Of a stretch of DNA of 64,000 nt, positions 46,368-57,843 are shown piece after piece. The stretch is taken from positions 128,135,123-128,199,122 of the forward strand of contig CP136069.1 of the NCBI GenBank assembly GCA_032622095.1, written 5' to 3'. Within the stretch, counting starts at the first letter, position 1; each line of letters opens with the position of its first letter. The translations under genes and the position numbers were made by a program. The notes under the pieces are model-generated. The model worked only from the letters and a program-made list of their open reading frames with translations, was not told the DNA's origin and did not search any database. The stretch is from Siphonodentalium dalli (taxonomy: Eukaryota > Mollusca > Scaphopoda > Gadilida > Siphonodentaliidae).

Positions 46368-46661
46368 TTAAACAATAATATTTTGAATTACTTTAGTTAT
46401 AGAACAGGGTAGATTAGGTATTACATTCATTATTTGAGTGAGGATATGTGGTGCTAACATTTTAATTACTGTTGCTTTTCCAATATATGGCAGTTTCATA
46501 AATTCACAATGCTTCAATACATGCTCAACGCTTTCTTTATTTATTAAATCAGGGACATGTTCTTTCCGAACCACACACCAAGGATTCTCCAAGACAAAAG
46601 AATTTGAATGTTTTCTGAATATAGCCTCAATCAATAAAGTGGAGTGTTTTTTCATAATCAA
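46368..46661 (-). pseudogene. LINE ORF2 fragment, RT thumb region
   Basis: The frame contains VEHVLKHCEFMKLPYIGKAT, then VIKMLAPHILTQIMNVIPNL. The pattern of a (S/P)-x-x-G-K/R-x-x-V-I-K-M block followed by a hydrophobic segment ending in NLP is typical of the part of L1/Tx1-type ORF2 just after the polymerase core. No stop within the 97 codons, but neither side extends into recognisable RT. Confidence 0.55.
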
Positions 46662-47173
46662 GGAGAAGCATCAAATCCACGGGTTGCCTTCGTTGTAGGT
46701 TATAACTTAGAAATAATAGTTAATACATTATGAGCATTTCCTCAATAATTGTTTTTTTATTATATTTTTTTATTGAATAGCAAAACATACACGGAATATC
46801 ACAGACATACATTAGCTTAAGATACTTCAAGTCACAGTCACAAGCGCAGTCTCACACTCTTCATTCGCACCTGGTGTCATCATCTAATGTGACATGGATA
46901 TATAATATGTTTATATCAAATATGGAAGATTGGGCACGATCCACAACGCTGAGAACAGTCAGGATATGTCAAAACAGATGATACAGCCTCGATGCCGGTG
47001 GGGGGGGGGGGCTATATTAATAGAGTTGTTACCCTTTGTTGTGTGCAAGTAATTCATTGCCGACAAATTATTTCGTTGTTTACGAACAATCGGTCAATGA
47101 CTGGCGATGTTTCGACTTTCTATTCTACCAATATAATATTGCGATGTATATTCGACCTTTAACGTGTTGTATC

Positions 47174-48351
47174 TTATCGGGTTTCGTTTTCAAGTGCTGG
47201 TTTCATTATAAGCCACTTGGTATCGAACATATCACGTTCAAGTCTGCAGTATGCATTGTATTTTTCGCAATTATACCTAAAGTTGAGTTCTGAAATTAAA
47301 GCATTCATAGATAGTTGGTCCGTTTTAAATTTTGTTTTGTAAATATAGTTTTTAATAATCAAAATTAAATAATTTGTAATGTTATCCGTTCGCTTGCTCA
47401 TGTTTCCAAGCGTCATTGTCTTTTTTGTTAAAGGCACGTGAGGCCTTAGTTGTCGAAAATATTCATATTTGTTCTAATCACCGTAAACAGAAAAACATTA
47501 AAACGCATACAGTTTCGTTCATATATACCATGACCATCACGTAAACAGCATGTTATCATAAAGACCTACTATATTTTACCTAAGCAAGAGCCTGATTGTG
47601 TTACAGAAGACAGCACAATGCTACAGGCTAATCACACACAAATGGCATAAACGCTCTTTATTAGTTCCATATCAGGAATTCACCAACAAAGAACGCTCTT
47701 TATGTTTACCATCATAATATAAACAAACACCAGAAAAGTTACTTTTTATGCTTTTGTTTACATAACAATGGTCAAACATTTGACAATAACATACTGTTTA
47801 TGCGATATTTCTTATTTGTATACGGACAAAGTCTGTCTACATTTTGATGTTCTTTCTGTTTGTGGCGGTTTTTGACGGGTGGAAATATTTTCACAGGATA
47901 CCCACCGCCAAGGCCAACCGTACCTTTAAAGGAATGACAAAATTGTTTGATATTGTCCATTTGGAAAGCTTGTCTATAGGAATGATTGAACATGCGGACA
48001 TTCCCAACATATGTGGCATATCGTTTCTTGTGTTTGACATCGGTTGCAAAGATCGTCTTGTCTAAACTTGGCCATTTTTAGAAATTTATTGGTGGCTAAA
48101 ATTTTACATTGCTACTGTGCTATATTACAGTTTATACGAAATTGAAGCCAGTGTAATTTAGTGTCAGATGTGGACTGGAATGGGGCCCTGAAGCAAATAT
48201 CCCACGGAATATTGTACTCCCCTAGTTTGGATTCCCATTTCGAGCAAACGTCAAGTTTCTTGTTTCTCGACACTAGACAGTTGTAAAAATCGCGCACACC
48301 TTTCCCATTACGTAATATTAATATGTATTTACTTGGGAGGATTTGTGCCAT
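47174..48351 (-). pseudogene. LINE ORF2 C-terminus with zinc-binding RVT domain, split by MITE
   Basis: Reading from 48351: KWESKLGEYNIPWDICFRAP and TKLHWLQFRI, then after a frame break KILATNKFLKMAKFRQDDLC with NRCQTQETICHICWECPHVQ. The cysteine/histidine spacing is that of the zf-RVT domain at the C-terminus of L1/Tx1-like ORF2, next to which the WLQFRI...ILATN motif is normal. The frame is cut at 47925 by a 494-bp TTAA MITE and resumes at 47431 with NITNYLILIIKNYIYKTKFK and NALISELNFRYNCEKYNAYC, the usual end of such ORFs. Frameshifts near 48110 and 47985 show decay. Confidence 0.8.
47432..47925. mobile_element. 494-bp TTAA MITE (AGGCACGTG), copy 1
   Basis: The ends AGGCACGTGAGGCCTTAG and AAGGCCAACCGTACCT are inverted repeats flanked by TTAA (47428-47431, 47926-47929). 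Two AACGCTCTTTAT blocks lie inside. It interrupts a LINE zf-RVT domain. Nearly identical in length and sequence to copy 2 at 52623-53116. Confidence 0.93.
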
Positions 48352-48439
48352 CAGGGGATTATTCGGTTGTTTAAGGTTTTGGCACTTTTTTCTGCCTGTA
48401 TTTCCTCAAGAATATAGTGATGGTATAGTATAATGATAG

Positions 48440-49625
48440 TATTAATGTGATACTAATAATATTAATAAAAGCAATTATATGCTTTTACACCCACAAAACA
48501 ATGACAAAAAATGGAATACTTTGAAATTAAAGCTAAATAACATTGAATTGAACCGAATAGGAAATCTTGGGCGTGAATCCTCGACAAAATTCTTAGGTAT
48601 CCACATTGATGAGAACTTGACATTCAAAAAGCACATATCCGTAATCTGCTCCAAAATATCACATGCAATCTACTGCATCAATAAGGTGAAAAACTTGTTC
48701 CCAAGTAAAGCATTGAAAATATTGTACTATGCTCTGATTCAAAGCCACTTAGTTTATGGTATCCAAATATGGGATCATGTTCCGGAAGTCAAGAAAATAT
48801 TCCTATTACAAAAACGAGCATTGCGTATAATATGCAATAAGTACAGGAGTCACACAGATCCACTCTTTAAAAGAGAGAATATCTTTAAAATATATGACTT
48901 ACACACCCTCAATTCCTCAATTTCCATGCATGACTGGTGTTATAACCGTCTGCCTGCGTCTTTTGGAATGATGTACAACAAACGAGCAAAATCAATCCCA
49001 ATACACCCGAATCCCGTACTGTTGGAACTTCCTAGAACTGACTGGTCAGGAAACCTACCCCACCACGCCTTCCCCACAACATGGAACAATATGGAAAAAG
49101 TCTATACTTCTTGCCAAAGCAGGCACACATTGAAGAAGCGCTTACAGATAGCCATGCTGAGAAATTACCCAGAAAATGTACACTGTAAAAACAAAGGATG
49201 TCCCGATTGTGCTCTATAATACAACGAACATTAATAGTCATACGCGATACATAATCCTAACTCTACTCGAATAATGTTCTTCACAACGTACCCGCAAGTG
49301 GACACACATCGCATTCTCGTTCCTAGCATGCCCATACACTACCATACATGATACATCATAGATGCCATCGTATATTATTATGATTACTCTAACGTGGCTC
49401 TGACCCTATACCGCTAGACATACATAGAACATTACATATATGTAATATTGTTAATCTGAATTATCCCAGAACCTCACTCAACAAAGAGACTTCCCGGCGA
49501 TCTTATATAGATCCTCATTGTGTTTACCGAACAAATAATGGTGGTATCTCTCGCCTGAATCCGTTGTAGCAACACAAAACTAACTGTTTTATTCCTAATA
49601 AACCCATGGAACTGGAACTGGAACG
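48440..49625 (+). pseudogene. 5'-truncated LINE: RT C-terminus and 3' UTR
   Basis: The open frame (ATG 48479 to TAA 49219, open further upstream to about 48440) starts NINKSNYML and contains KFLGIHIDENLTFKKHI and KALKILYYALIQSHLVYGIQ followed by IWDH. This is the thumb/connection region of CR1/Jockey-group reverse transcriptases. It ends with CKNKGCPDCAL. The 3' UTR runs to AATAAACCCATGGAACTGG with a TGGAAC tandem tail near 49605-49625. The catalytic YxDD region is missing because of 5' truncation, as usual for LINE insertions. Remarkably free of stops, so relatively young. Confidence 0.85.
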
Positions 49626-49860
49626 GAAACTGTCATATGTTTAGAAAACCTGAACAGTTCAAAACATTCATGTGGAGAGATAATACATTTTTCGATCTTA
49701 TAACTCGTCTGGATTGACTCACAACCACACCAATACTTGTTTTTGTTATGCCCTAAGTACTGGATTCTACAAAGTTTTATATATGATTATAGTCTGTACG
49801 TGTGCGTGGATATGGATACAAGCATCTATTCTATTATTTATACTGATACCTGTTTTAGGG

Positions 49861-49986
49861 GGTAGCAGGAAGACAGCCCGATAGGGCTAGGCTACCCCCG
49901 ACAATATACTGCTTTACCTTATTATGTATTTCTGCCATTGTATAAATCATGTATATTGTAAATAAATTATCCTATCCTATCCTATA
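49861..49986 (+). mobile_element. LINE 3' end with TATCC tail
   Basis: GGTAGCAGGAAGACAGCCCG ... GTATATTGTAAATAAATTAT followed by CCTATCCTATCCTAT. The same TGTAAATAAA-(TATCC)n tail occurs inverted at 57844-57900. No coding part is attached here that I can recognise. Confidence 0.65.
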
Positions 49987-50180
49987 CTACCCACAAAACA
50001 CACTTTGTGTGAGATAAAATGCAGTTTGATTGTCGTTATATTTTTCGCGAAAAGCACGTTGGTCTGTTTATCAGCAGATTCAAGAAGTTATCCGTAGGAT
50101 TCCGGAAATCGTCGGCTAATGAAGCGAATCTTTCGCGTAAATGACAACCACGTGTTCGAACAACATTCGCTGTACGCTGT

Positions 50181-51964
50181 AGGTTACAGTGAAGTAATTC
50201 TTTCCCATAGGCCTCAGTGTTAACATAAAATGGCCTGCAGCCCTGACTATCCACGAATTGTGATAAATGAGTACATGGTCACCAGGATTGGCATCTGCGC
50301 AAAGTTTCTGCATGAAAAAATCATATCGTTGAGCGTGGAATGTACCTTTAAATTTGGGATTTATAATCGAGAGTCAGAATTGCATGAAAAAAATATTGAC
50401 ATTTTTTACCTCATACTAAAAAAATTAAATCTAGGAACCACGTGCTTTACAATGTGCCAATGTTTTGTTTGGCGTCTGAAATTTCAAGAGGAGTGATTGC
50501 ATGTATTTTATATGTTTAAATATCGAAACTACTATTAACCAAGCAGAGCCCAGAATTTTTTTAATTCTCTCCTGAATCTTGGTCCAAAATCCGTTGGAAT
50601 CCAATCGAATTACTTCACTGTAACCTAAAGTGACAACAGCGTCAATGACATGTCATCTGAAAATGACACAAATCGGTCCCTGTACTCTTCACATTTGAAA
50701 ATTAAATACAAAATCTCTATCCATGACTTTGTTTTCGTCTTATTAACCCTTTCCTGACCCCACCCCTGTTTACAATTGCAACACAAAATATCTTAAAATG
50801 AACACGAAAAGTCACCATGTGAGGTCCATGTCGATAAAGTAAACGATGGTAGCATATATACCCATCATTGGTGTTATAGCTCACCGACTTCTCTCTGAGA
50901 AAATATGGACGATGGTTCACCTGATAAACATGGACACGCTGGAGCTTGAATTGGGCGCACTTGACAAATTCTGGTAAACGAAATTTTAGTATAAAACTGA
51001 AGTTTTGAGTGCAGCAGAATTATTCTGTGCCTACATGTATGTGAATGGAAACAGCCACATCACTCAAACACACCACCGTGTTACACTTTTTGTCGACAAG
51101 CCACCTCAAGCAGACTAATTGGCTGCCATTTAACCCTGCACTGGTCATGTTTTACATCAAATTTTAGAGACCTGCCACATATAGCGATGTAGTTTGCTCT
51201 CATGGCTAGTCGAAAAGCCTTTATTTCAGTTGTGTACTCACCCTCGATGTTCAGTGCGTGATTTGTTACCATGACATTCATTAAATGTACACATATGGGC
51301 TCATAACGGACAAAAAAGGGAGATTTTCGAGGTGAAAATTTGAAGCAAAAATTGTCCCAGATGGGTTAATATTGGCTTCTCATTGATTACCACCGACTCA
51401 AATAATATAATATGCCACGTGCTACAAGTTCCCTAATTGTTTGTTGGTCAATATTGATAGGAAACCCACCATTGGGGCCCAAATGAGAAATTTTTTCGTT
51501 TTTGTGCTTTAGGTTACAGTGAAGTAATTATTTCCCATAGGCCTCAGTGTTAACATATAATGGCCTGCAGCCCTGACTATCCACGAATTGTGATAAATGA
51601 GTGCATGGTCACCAGGATTGGCATCTGCGCAAAGTTTCTGCATGAAAAAGATCATATCGTCGAGCATGGAATGTACCTTTAAATTTGGGGATTTATAATC
51701 GAGAGTCAGAATTGCATGAAAACAATATTGACATTTTTTACCTCACACTAAAAAAATTAAATCTAGGAACCACGTGCTTTACAATGTGCCAATGTTTTGT
51801 TTGGAGTCTGAAATTTCAAGAGGAGTGATTGCATGTATTTTATATGTTTAAATATCGAAACTACTATTAACCAACCAGAGCCCAGAATTTTTTTAATTCT
51901 CTCCTGCATCTTGGTCCAAAATCCGTTGGAGGGCGCTACCAATCGAATTACTTCACAGTAACCT
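50181..51964. mobile_element. Composite element flanked by two direct MITE copies
   Basis: Two copies of a MITE in the same orientation (50181-50626 and 51511-51964) bracket 884 bp. Each copy has ends AGGTTACAGTGAAGTAATT and AATTACTTCAC(T/A)GTAACCT. The outer flanks are GTACGCTGT at the left and GTATACGCTG at the right, a probable target duplication of about 9 bp with a TA indel. The interrupted LINE RT reads across once the whole unit is removed. So the unit appears to have inserted as one piece. Both MITE copies contain, on the minus strand, a conserved peptide frame (MQKLCADANPGDHVLIYHNS). The middle segment has no recognised gene. Confidence 0.78.
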
Positions 51965-52622
51965 GTATACGCTGCCTGTTCTCCCGAAAACCCACACGCT
52001 ACTTGCTTATAATATAACTTCTTATAAATTGACAAGAGTTGTTGCCATAGAGCTATTCTCCCAATTTTGTCAAATGCTTTTTCATAGTCGACAAATGCGC
52101 AATAAAGGTTTGAATTTATTTCCCTTGTCAATTCACTTAGAATGTGTAATAGACATATGTTGTCAGTTGTAGAATAACCTTTTCGAAAAACCTGATAGGT
52201 TTTCGAGAAGTGTTGCATTTTCCTCAACACACGTGTACATTCTATTATAAGAATGTTCATGAATTTACCAAAGCAGCTTAATAACGTTATGGGTCTATAA
52301 TTTTTTGGGACCTTCGTGTCTCCCTTATTTTTGTATGATGGTACTATTGTTCCTATTCCCCACGCGTCGGGTATACATCCTGAGTCTAATTTAATATTGA
52401 ACAGTGTACAATAAATATCTGCCATGTTGTCCGCTGTTGCTTTTATGTATTCATTGAGGACCATATCTTCCCCAGGCGACTTATTATTTTTCAAACTTTT
52501 CAAGGCTGACTTTTTTTCTTCTACAGATATTGGCCTGTTAAATACGCTATCATGATCCAAAGAATTACAATTGTATTCGATGTCGATATCTTGAGAGTGT
52601 GTTACAGAGTTGAGATCTTTAA

Positions 52623-53116
52623 AGGCACGTGCGGCCTTAGTTGTCGAAAATATTCATATTTGTTCCAATCACCGTAAACATAAAAACATTAAAATGCATA
52701 CAGTTTCGTTCATATATACCATGACTATCGCGTAAACAGCATGTTATCATAAAGACCTACTATATTTTACCTAAGCAAGAGCCTGATTGTGTTACAGAAG
52801 ACAGAACAATGCTACTGGCTAATCACACAAAAATGGCATAAACGCTCTTTATTTGTTCCATATCAGGAATTCACCAACAAAGAACGCTCTTTATGTTTAC
52901 CATCATAATATAAATAAACACCAGAAAAGTAACTTTTTATGCCTTTGTTTACAAAACAATGGTCAAACAAATGACAATAACATACTGTTTATGCGATATT
53001 TCTTATTTGTATACGGACAAAGTCTGTCTACATTTTGATGTTCTTTCTGTTTGTGGCGGTTTTTGACGGGGGCAAATATTTTTACAGGATACCCACCGCC
53101 AAGGCCAACCGTGCCT
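52623..53116. mobile_element. 494-bp TTAA MITE (AGGCACGTG), copy 2
   Basis: AGGCACGTGCGGCCTTAG at the left and AAGGCCAACCGTGCCT at the right, flanked by TTAA (52619-52622, 53117-53120). Same length as copy 1. It interrupts the LINE ORF2 between endonuclease and RT. Confidence 0.93.
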
Positions 53117-54609
53117 TTAAAGTATTCCTGGAGAGTATCTATGCTTATATTTGAGGAACGACCCTTTTTCCATTTCCGCCAAGTTTATTCCAAACTTTTC
53201 TAGGGTTATTTACTTTAGTGTTTGTCATTTCGCGAGATACCTGATCTCTATGCTTTGATATGGCAAAATCGAACTCCCATTTGTACTCTCGAGACTTCTC
53301 TCTTAATACATATCTCGCATCGTCGTTCGAGAAACGCCTAAAATCTCACAGCTTTTCGATAGCTTTTCCGTTCCAAGGTTTACTGTTATTTTTGTCTATA
53401 CCTTTTAGTCACACAATAAGATACTGTACCAACGGTCTGTTCGGCACAAGTACAAAGTATATATGTTATCATATTAGCCAAGTTATTTATTGTCGTAAAG
53501 TCAATGCTACTAACTGTCATAGGGTTTAAATTGCGTTTAATGTCGGCTAGTTTTTCAATATTTAGGTTCAAAGTAAATTCTGAAGTTTTGTTAGGGTCCC
53601 AAGTTTTTATTGAAGTCTGAATATTTTCTGAGGGATTTGATATTGTTTCAGTACCTGACAAGGTTATGCTGGTTTTAATATACGAATGAGCTTCCGAAAA
53701 TAGACTATCATATCCGCCAACATTAAAATTGGTCACTAGTTTGAGAACATCTATAGAGCAAATCGCGTAGGCGACAACAGAAGCGTCGCGACAGGTAAGC
53801 GCATCGATTTCTCTGTCATTGCCTGCTCTCCCATTTAAAACCAAAACAAAATCACTAACTTGACATAAAGATAAAAGATGACGACCAAAGTTATTTTTCA
53901 TTTTATCCACACTATCGTTTTTGGGGGAAGCTAGCTTCGTCGAGAATAACTGATCCATCGACGATTTCCAAATCCATGTTCATGAAGTCAAGATCAAAAT
54001 CATTCTCATATACTAAGTATTCTAACTCAGTCGATGTGCGCGCAGTGAAATCGCCTATTAGGAGTATTTTATTTGAACGCCGTTTCATATGAGCAACTTC
54101 GCACTCGATTTCATTGATAGCGGTATCTGAGGTGTACTTAGTTCCTTCTGGAGGTACGTATACAGCCCCTATAATAAACTTTCCATTCGAGTTCGTTATA
54201 ATTTCTGTCCATTGTACAAATTGACATTTGGTTTCTATCACTTTAAATGACGACTTTATGTCGTCATGTACACAGAAAACTACACCTCCGGATCTAATTC
54301 GTGACAAATTCATTCTGTTTTTCATGTAAAACGTGTAGCCAGGAATTATTATTTCATCGCAAGCGTCAGTTTTCGTTTCGGTTAAATACAGCAAATCGAA
54401 ACGCTTACAAAATTCTCGAAATTCTGAACAAAGGGATTTCTTTCGGATGCCAGACGTTTAACGCTAAAATATTTAAATCAGTACTAAATTTGCGTTGTTC
54501 ACGTTTGGAGCAATCTTTTTGGATTAAAAGTGTTGGATATGGCATCACAGTTTTGTTGTTGGCTGTCTCATATAAATCATTTACATGCGTGGGATACGCC
54601 AATATCCTG

Positions 54610-55560
54610 TCCCTAAAACATATACATTTTCATCATCGGTCTTGCTATTGTTGAATATTTTATTAGTGATGAGTTCACATAAGTACTACGTATAGGTACA
54701 TATTCGTGATCATAAGAGTCAACGTGCTCATATTCAATATTGTTTGCGTATTCTTCATCAGTAGATTGCAGTTCATTAGTTTTACATGTAATTACACTTA
54801 GGGGTTGTCATATCCAACAGTTGGAAGAACCCGTTGTAAACTCGATGAAAACTCGAACCTAATATGGGGGTGCAAATAAAAGTTATTGGAAGGGGTGCAT
54901 TTAGAAACTGTAGGTGAACACCCCAACAGGGACCCTGCTAACCCATGATTTACACTGCTTTAATTTTTCGATTGTTGTACAGTTCCGGGCCTATAATGTC
55001 GAATAACACAGAATAGCCTATACTATTAATGACATTGGGACATAAAACACAAACACGCTTCCACATGCACCCCACCCTAAAGATGATCCGTGTGCCGGCC
55101 TGTCCGAATGATAATTGGGATATTTTCAAGCAGAAACGGTCCAAATGTGAAGTATATTACATGTATTCGCATCTTTGACATCCCGTATCTGCTTTGGCGA
55201 CATCTCGATCTGCGGCTTTGATAGCTGCAATTACGGTGGGTACCCACACTTGGACGCAGATAGTATTTTTGAGAACCGGTCTGCAGGCTAGACAATTTTA
55301 TGGTTAATTAAACATATAATGTTCTATTGATACACACATTATCCGCCGTCTATGGCTGGTAATTATGTTTCACACGAACTACCTAACGTCAAAAAGTGTC
55401 TACTATTTATGATATCGTAAATGAGCTGGAATTTCTAATAAATTTATCGGGGTGAGAGTATGCTATGGTCGCTACCTCATCGAGGGAACATTCCGCTTTG
55501 CGAAATTAAGTTTTTAATAGTGGATATCACCATTTAAATGGGAGCTATATAGATTCATCT
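54610..55560. other. No gene recognised; between LINE ORF1 and ORF2
   Basis: Presumably the inter-ORF part of the minus-strand LINE plus unrelated sequence; only short frames with no recognised domain. Confidence 0.35.
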
Positions 55561-55574
55561 GAGGGAAGATATGT

Positions 55575-56250
55575 TTATTTATCAAAACCGCATCGTCTGG
55601 TTTGGTGATACCCTCGGGTTTGGCGATAACACGTACACGGGGTGATGAAGTCCTCACAGCCTCTCTTATTTTCTGAGTCACATAGAAGTGTGTATGCCAC
55701 ACCTGCGTTGGCAAACTCGTCGTCATCAAATATGGTATCCGCTAGAGCCGCTGAAAGATTTTCGCACCGCTTTGAGTTCAGATGGACCCCGTCGGTTTCG
55801 TCCTTAGAAAGGGATTTAACAATATTGCCACCTTTGATTAGCCAAGTGTCATTGTCTGTGAAGTCATAACCCTCAGTGAGCTCACAGTGTGTTCGCATAT
55901 GCTCATTCACGCCACTGGTTATGACGTTGGTTGTGTGATACTTTCCTCTTGGTAGTCTCCTAGGTGGAATACTGCATTATGTTCAATGTGGCGTTCGGGA
56001 AGGCACATTTAAGCTTCGCCTGTGCAGCATTGAACAAATGTGTTACAATCTTACTGTTCGTGGTATTGTTTGTGATGTCATTGGTTCCGAGGTGAATGGT
56101 AACGGTTTTGACATCGCCCGTATTAACATCACTGGACGCTTTTGCTTTCCCGATTAATTTGTCTATATGTTGATAAGACACTCCGGTAATATACGCAACA
56201 CGAGTATTGCTTTTATTGACACGCACGTCACGGCAATTACTGGCACCCAT
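55575..56250 (-). pseudogene. LINE ORF1 with SGNH-type esterase domain
   Basis: From 56250: MGASNCRDVRV (block I, usually GDS), VTIHLGTNDITNNTTN (block III, GxND), then after a one-base frame change IPPRRLPRGKYHTTNVITSG and DGVHLNSKRCENLSAALADT (block V, the D-x-x-H catalytic pair). This is the SGNH-hydrolase fold found in ORF1 of CR1-clade LINEs and probably belongs to the same element as the ORF2 at 50036-54602. The first block has A in place of D and N in place of S, so the nucleophile seems lost. A frame upstream (56294-56527) is proline/threonine-rich and may be the linker before the domain. Confidence 0.78.
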
Positions 56251-56689
56251 AATTTATTGATTGAATCTTTGCTTTCGTCTGGTTCTGATTGGTCTATGTT
56301 GTTCCCGGGGAATTGTCACCACTCAAGCTCGCTTGCTCTGGTTGGTCACCGCCCACTTGTCTGTCATTCTTGTAGAATGTGACATCAAAGAGGCGTGGTG
56401 TACGCCATTGGTTTCCCGTAGTAGCACGTGATGGATCCTGTGTGTAGTTTTCGTCAGACGTGGCGACACCCCTTGTTTTGGGGGTGTCTATCCCCCCCCC
56501 GCCAACTTTGGTCAAAATATTCAACATTTGGAAAATTTATATGTTATACCTGCCAAAACATTAGTTCACACCAACAATAGGTTGAAAATGTTCCTGTATT
56601 TTGATTTTCAAACAATTTATTGCGGGGAATTAATTGTTTTTGGGCCAATATTTGCATATTTTCCTATTTTTTGTCAAAAGATTTGACTG

Positions 56690-57480
56690 AAATGGTAATA
56701 AGTTGGAAATTTTCCAACCTTAGGGGGGTGACAGGTTGGAAATTCCCAACACTTGGAAAGCTTGTTTCCTGGTACCTCCACCGTGGCCAATCAAAAACTG
56801 CTAGTTAATTTAAGAAAACAATATTGTCATACAGTTGGTCAACGTTTTGATTAGAATTGTCATCAGTTGGAAATTTTGCAACCTAAGTGGGGTGTCAGTT
56901 TGAAATTTCCAACTCTAGGAAGACTTGAGGCTAGTCTAGATGCTAGGATTTTGCGATTTTCTTGTTCAGATTTCAAAATGTTCTCACACCAGCCGAACCA
57001 TAGTCTGCCCGGTGTGGCATTGTCCCTCCCCATGGCCAATACAAAGCTGATAATAAGTTTAACAAAATAATATATTATTACATTTGGTCAAACTTGTGGA
57101 CTGAAATGGTCATCAGTTGGATAATTTTCCAACCTATGGGGGGAGTGTGAGGTTTGAAATATCCAACACTATAGGAAAGCTTCAGTTCAGTCCAGTCTAG
57201 AATCTAGGATTTGCGATTTTCTTGTATATTTTTCAAAATTTTCTATCACCGGGTCGAACAGCCATGGTCAGCCCGGTGTGTCCTGTCTCTTGTCCGTAAC
57301 CGTGTGCATTTGTCTGGAGATAGACTACTAGATGTTAGGATTTATGCAATTTTTCAGGTTAAAATATATGAATGTTCTCATACCAGGAATATATAACCAT
57401 AGTTTATGAATATATAGGGTGCAAATGGGTGCAAATGGACTTATGCAAAACTAAACTTGTGTTTGGTCTGATTCTGATTC
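56690..57480. repeat. Three tandem GTTGGAAA units
   Basis: Three diverged copies start near 56690, 56855 and 57105. Each contains a GTCATCAGTTGGAAATTTTC-like piece, CAACCTA(A/T)GGGGGGTGT, and TTGGAAATTTCCAACACT, then a TCTAGGATTTTGCGATTTTC block in two of them. Fragments of the same unit occur near 2500, 5760 and 38820 and contain inverted TTGGAAATTTCCAA. Confidence 0.75.
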
Positions 57481-57631
57481 AAGAGGGGGGTTGCAGTTGG
57501 AATTGTCCAAGGTGAACACCACCCACAACGGAGAACCTCTGGCCACGTCCCTGGTTTTCGTAACTAGTTCTGGCGCATGTGATGTGGGCATTGTTTGTAA
57601 ACATGACCAGTGAACCTTACACGACTTGCAC

Positions 57632-57838
57632 CTAATCGCTCAAACAATTCCCACAGAAACGGTTGGCCAGCCTGCTTTCTTCACATATGCAGGTCAGATA
57701 GTGTTTGCACGAGCAGTGCTTACAGTCAATCTTTGTCAAGGCCGAATGTATGCGTAGTGTACAGCCCTGCATGGAAATAGTGCTTGGAATGTCAGCATTA
57801 CCGGATTTTATTTGCAGGAATCTGGTGCCAGTTTCCAC
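57632..57838 (-). pseudogene. Cysteine-rich PHD-like zinc finger, LINE ORF1 fragment
   Basis: The frame reads STISMQGCTLRIHSALTKID then CKHCSCKHYLTCICEESRLA and NRFCGNCLSD. The C-x2-C, H/C and final F-C-x2-C spacing resembles the PHD-like finger that precedes the esterase domain in CR1-type ORF1 proteins. It could therefore be the N-terminal part of the ORF1 at 55575-56250, separated by the GTTGGAAA repeats. A LINE tail abuts it upstream at 57844. Confidence 0.45.
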
Positions 57839-57843
57839 AATAC

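Larger units (their letters stand above)
50036..54602 (-). pseudogene. LINE ORF2: endonuclease and reverse transcriptase, interrupted
   Basis: Reads from 54602 downward. The apurinic-type endonuclease starts LNILALNVWHPKEI and continues LYLTETKTDACDEIIIPGYT, SGGVVFCVHDDIK, then LLIGDFTARTS (normally GDFNAR) and NVGGYDSLFSEAH. A linker ends near 53121. The RT follows from 52618: KSALKSLKNNKSPGEDMVLN, NKGDTKVPKNYRPITLLSC, QVFRKGYSTTDNICLLHIL and CAFVDYEKAFDKI (motif A). A 494-bp TTAA MITE (52623-53116) splits linker and RT. A composite element (50181-51964) splits the RT after GFSGEQAAYT; it resumes below 50180 with a worn DDFRNPTDNFLNLLINRPTC, equivalent to the usual GVRQGDNLSP block. Motif C was not found. 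Small frameshifts lie near 54405 and 53930. Confidence 0.88.
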
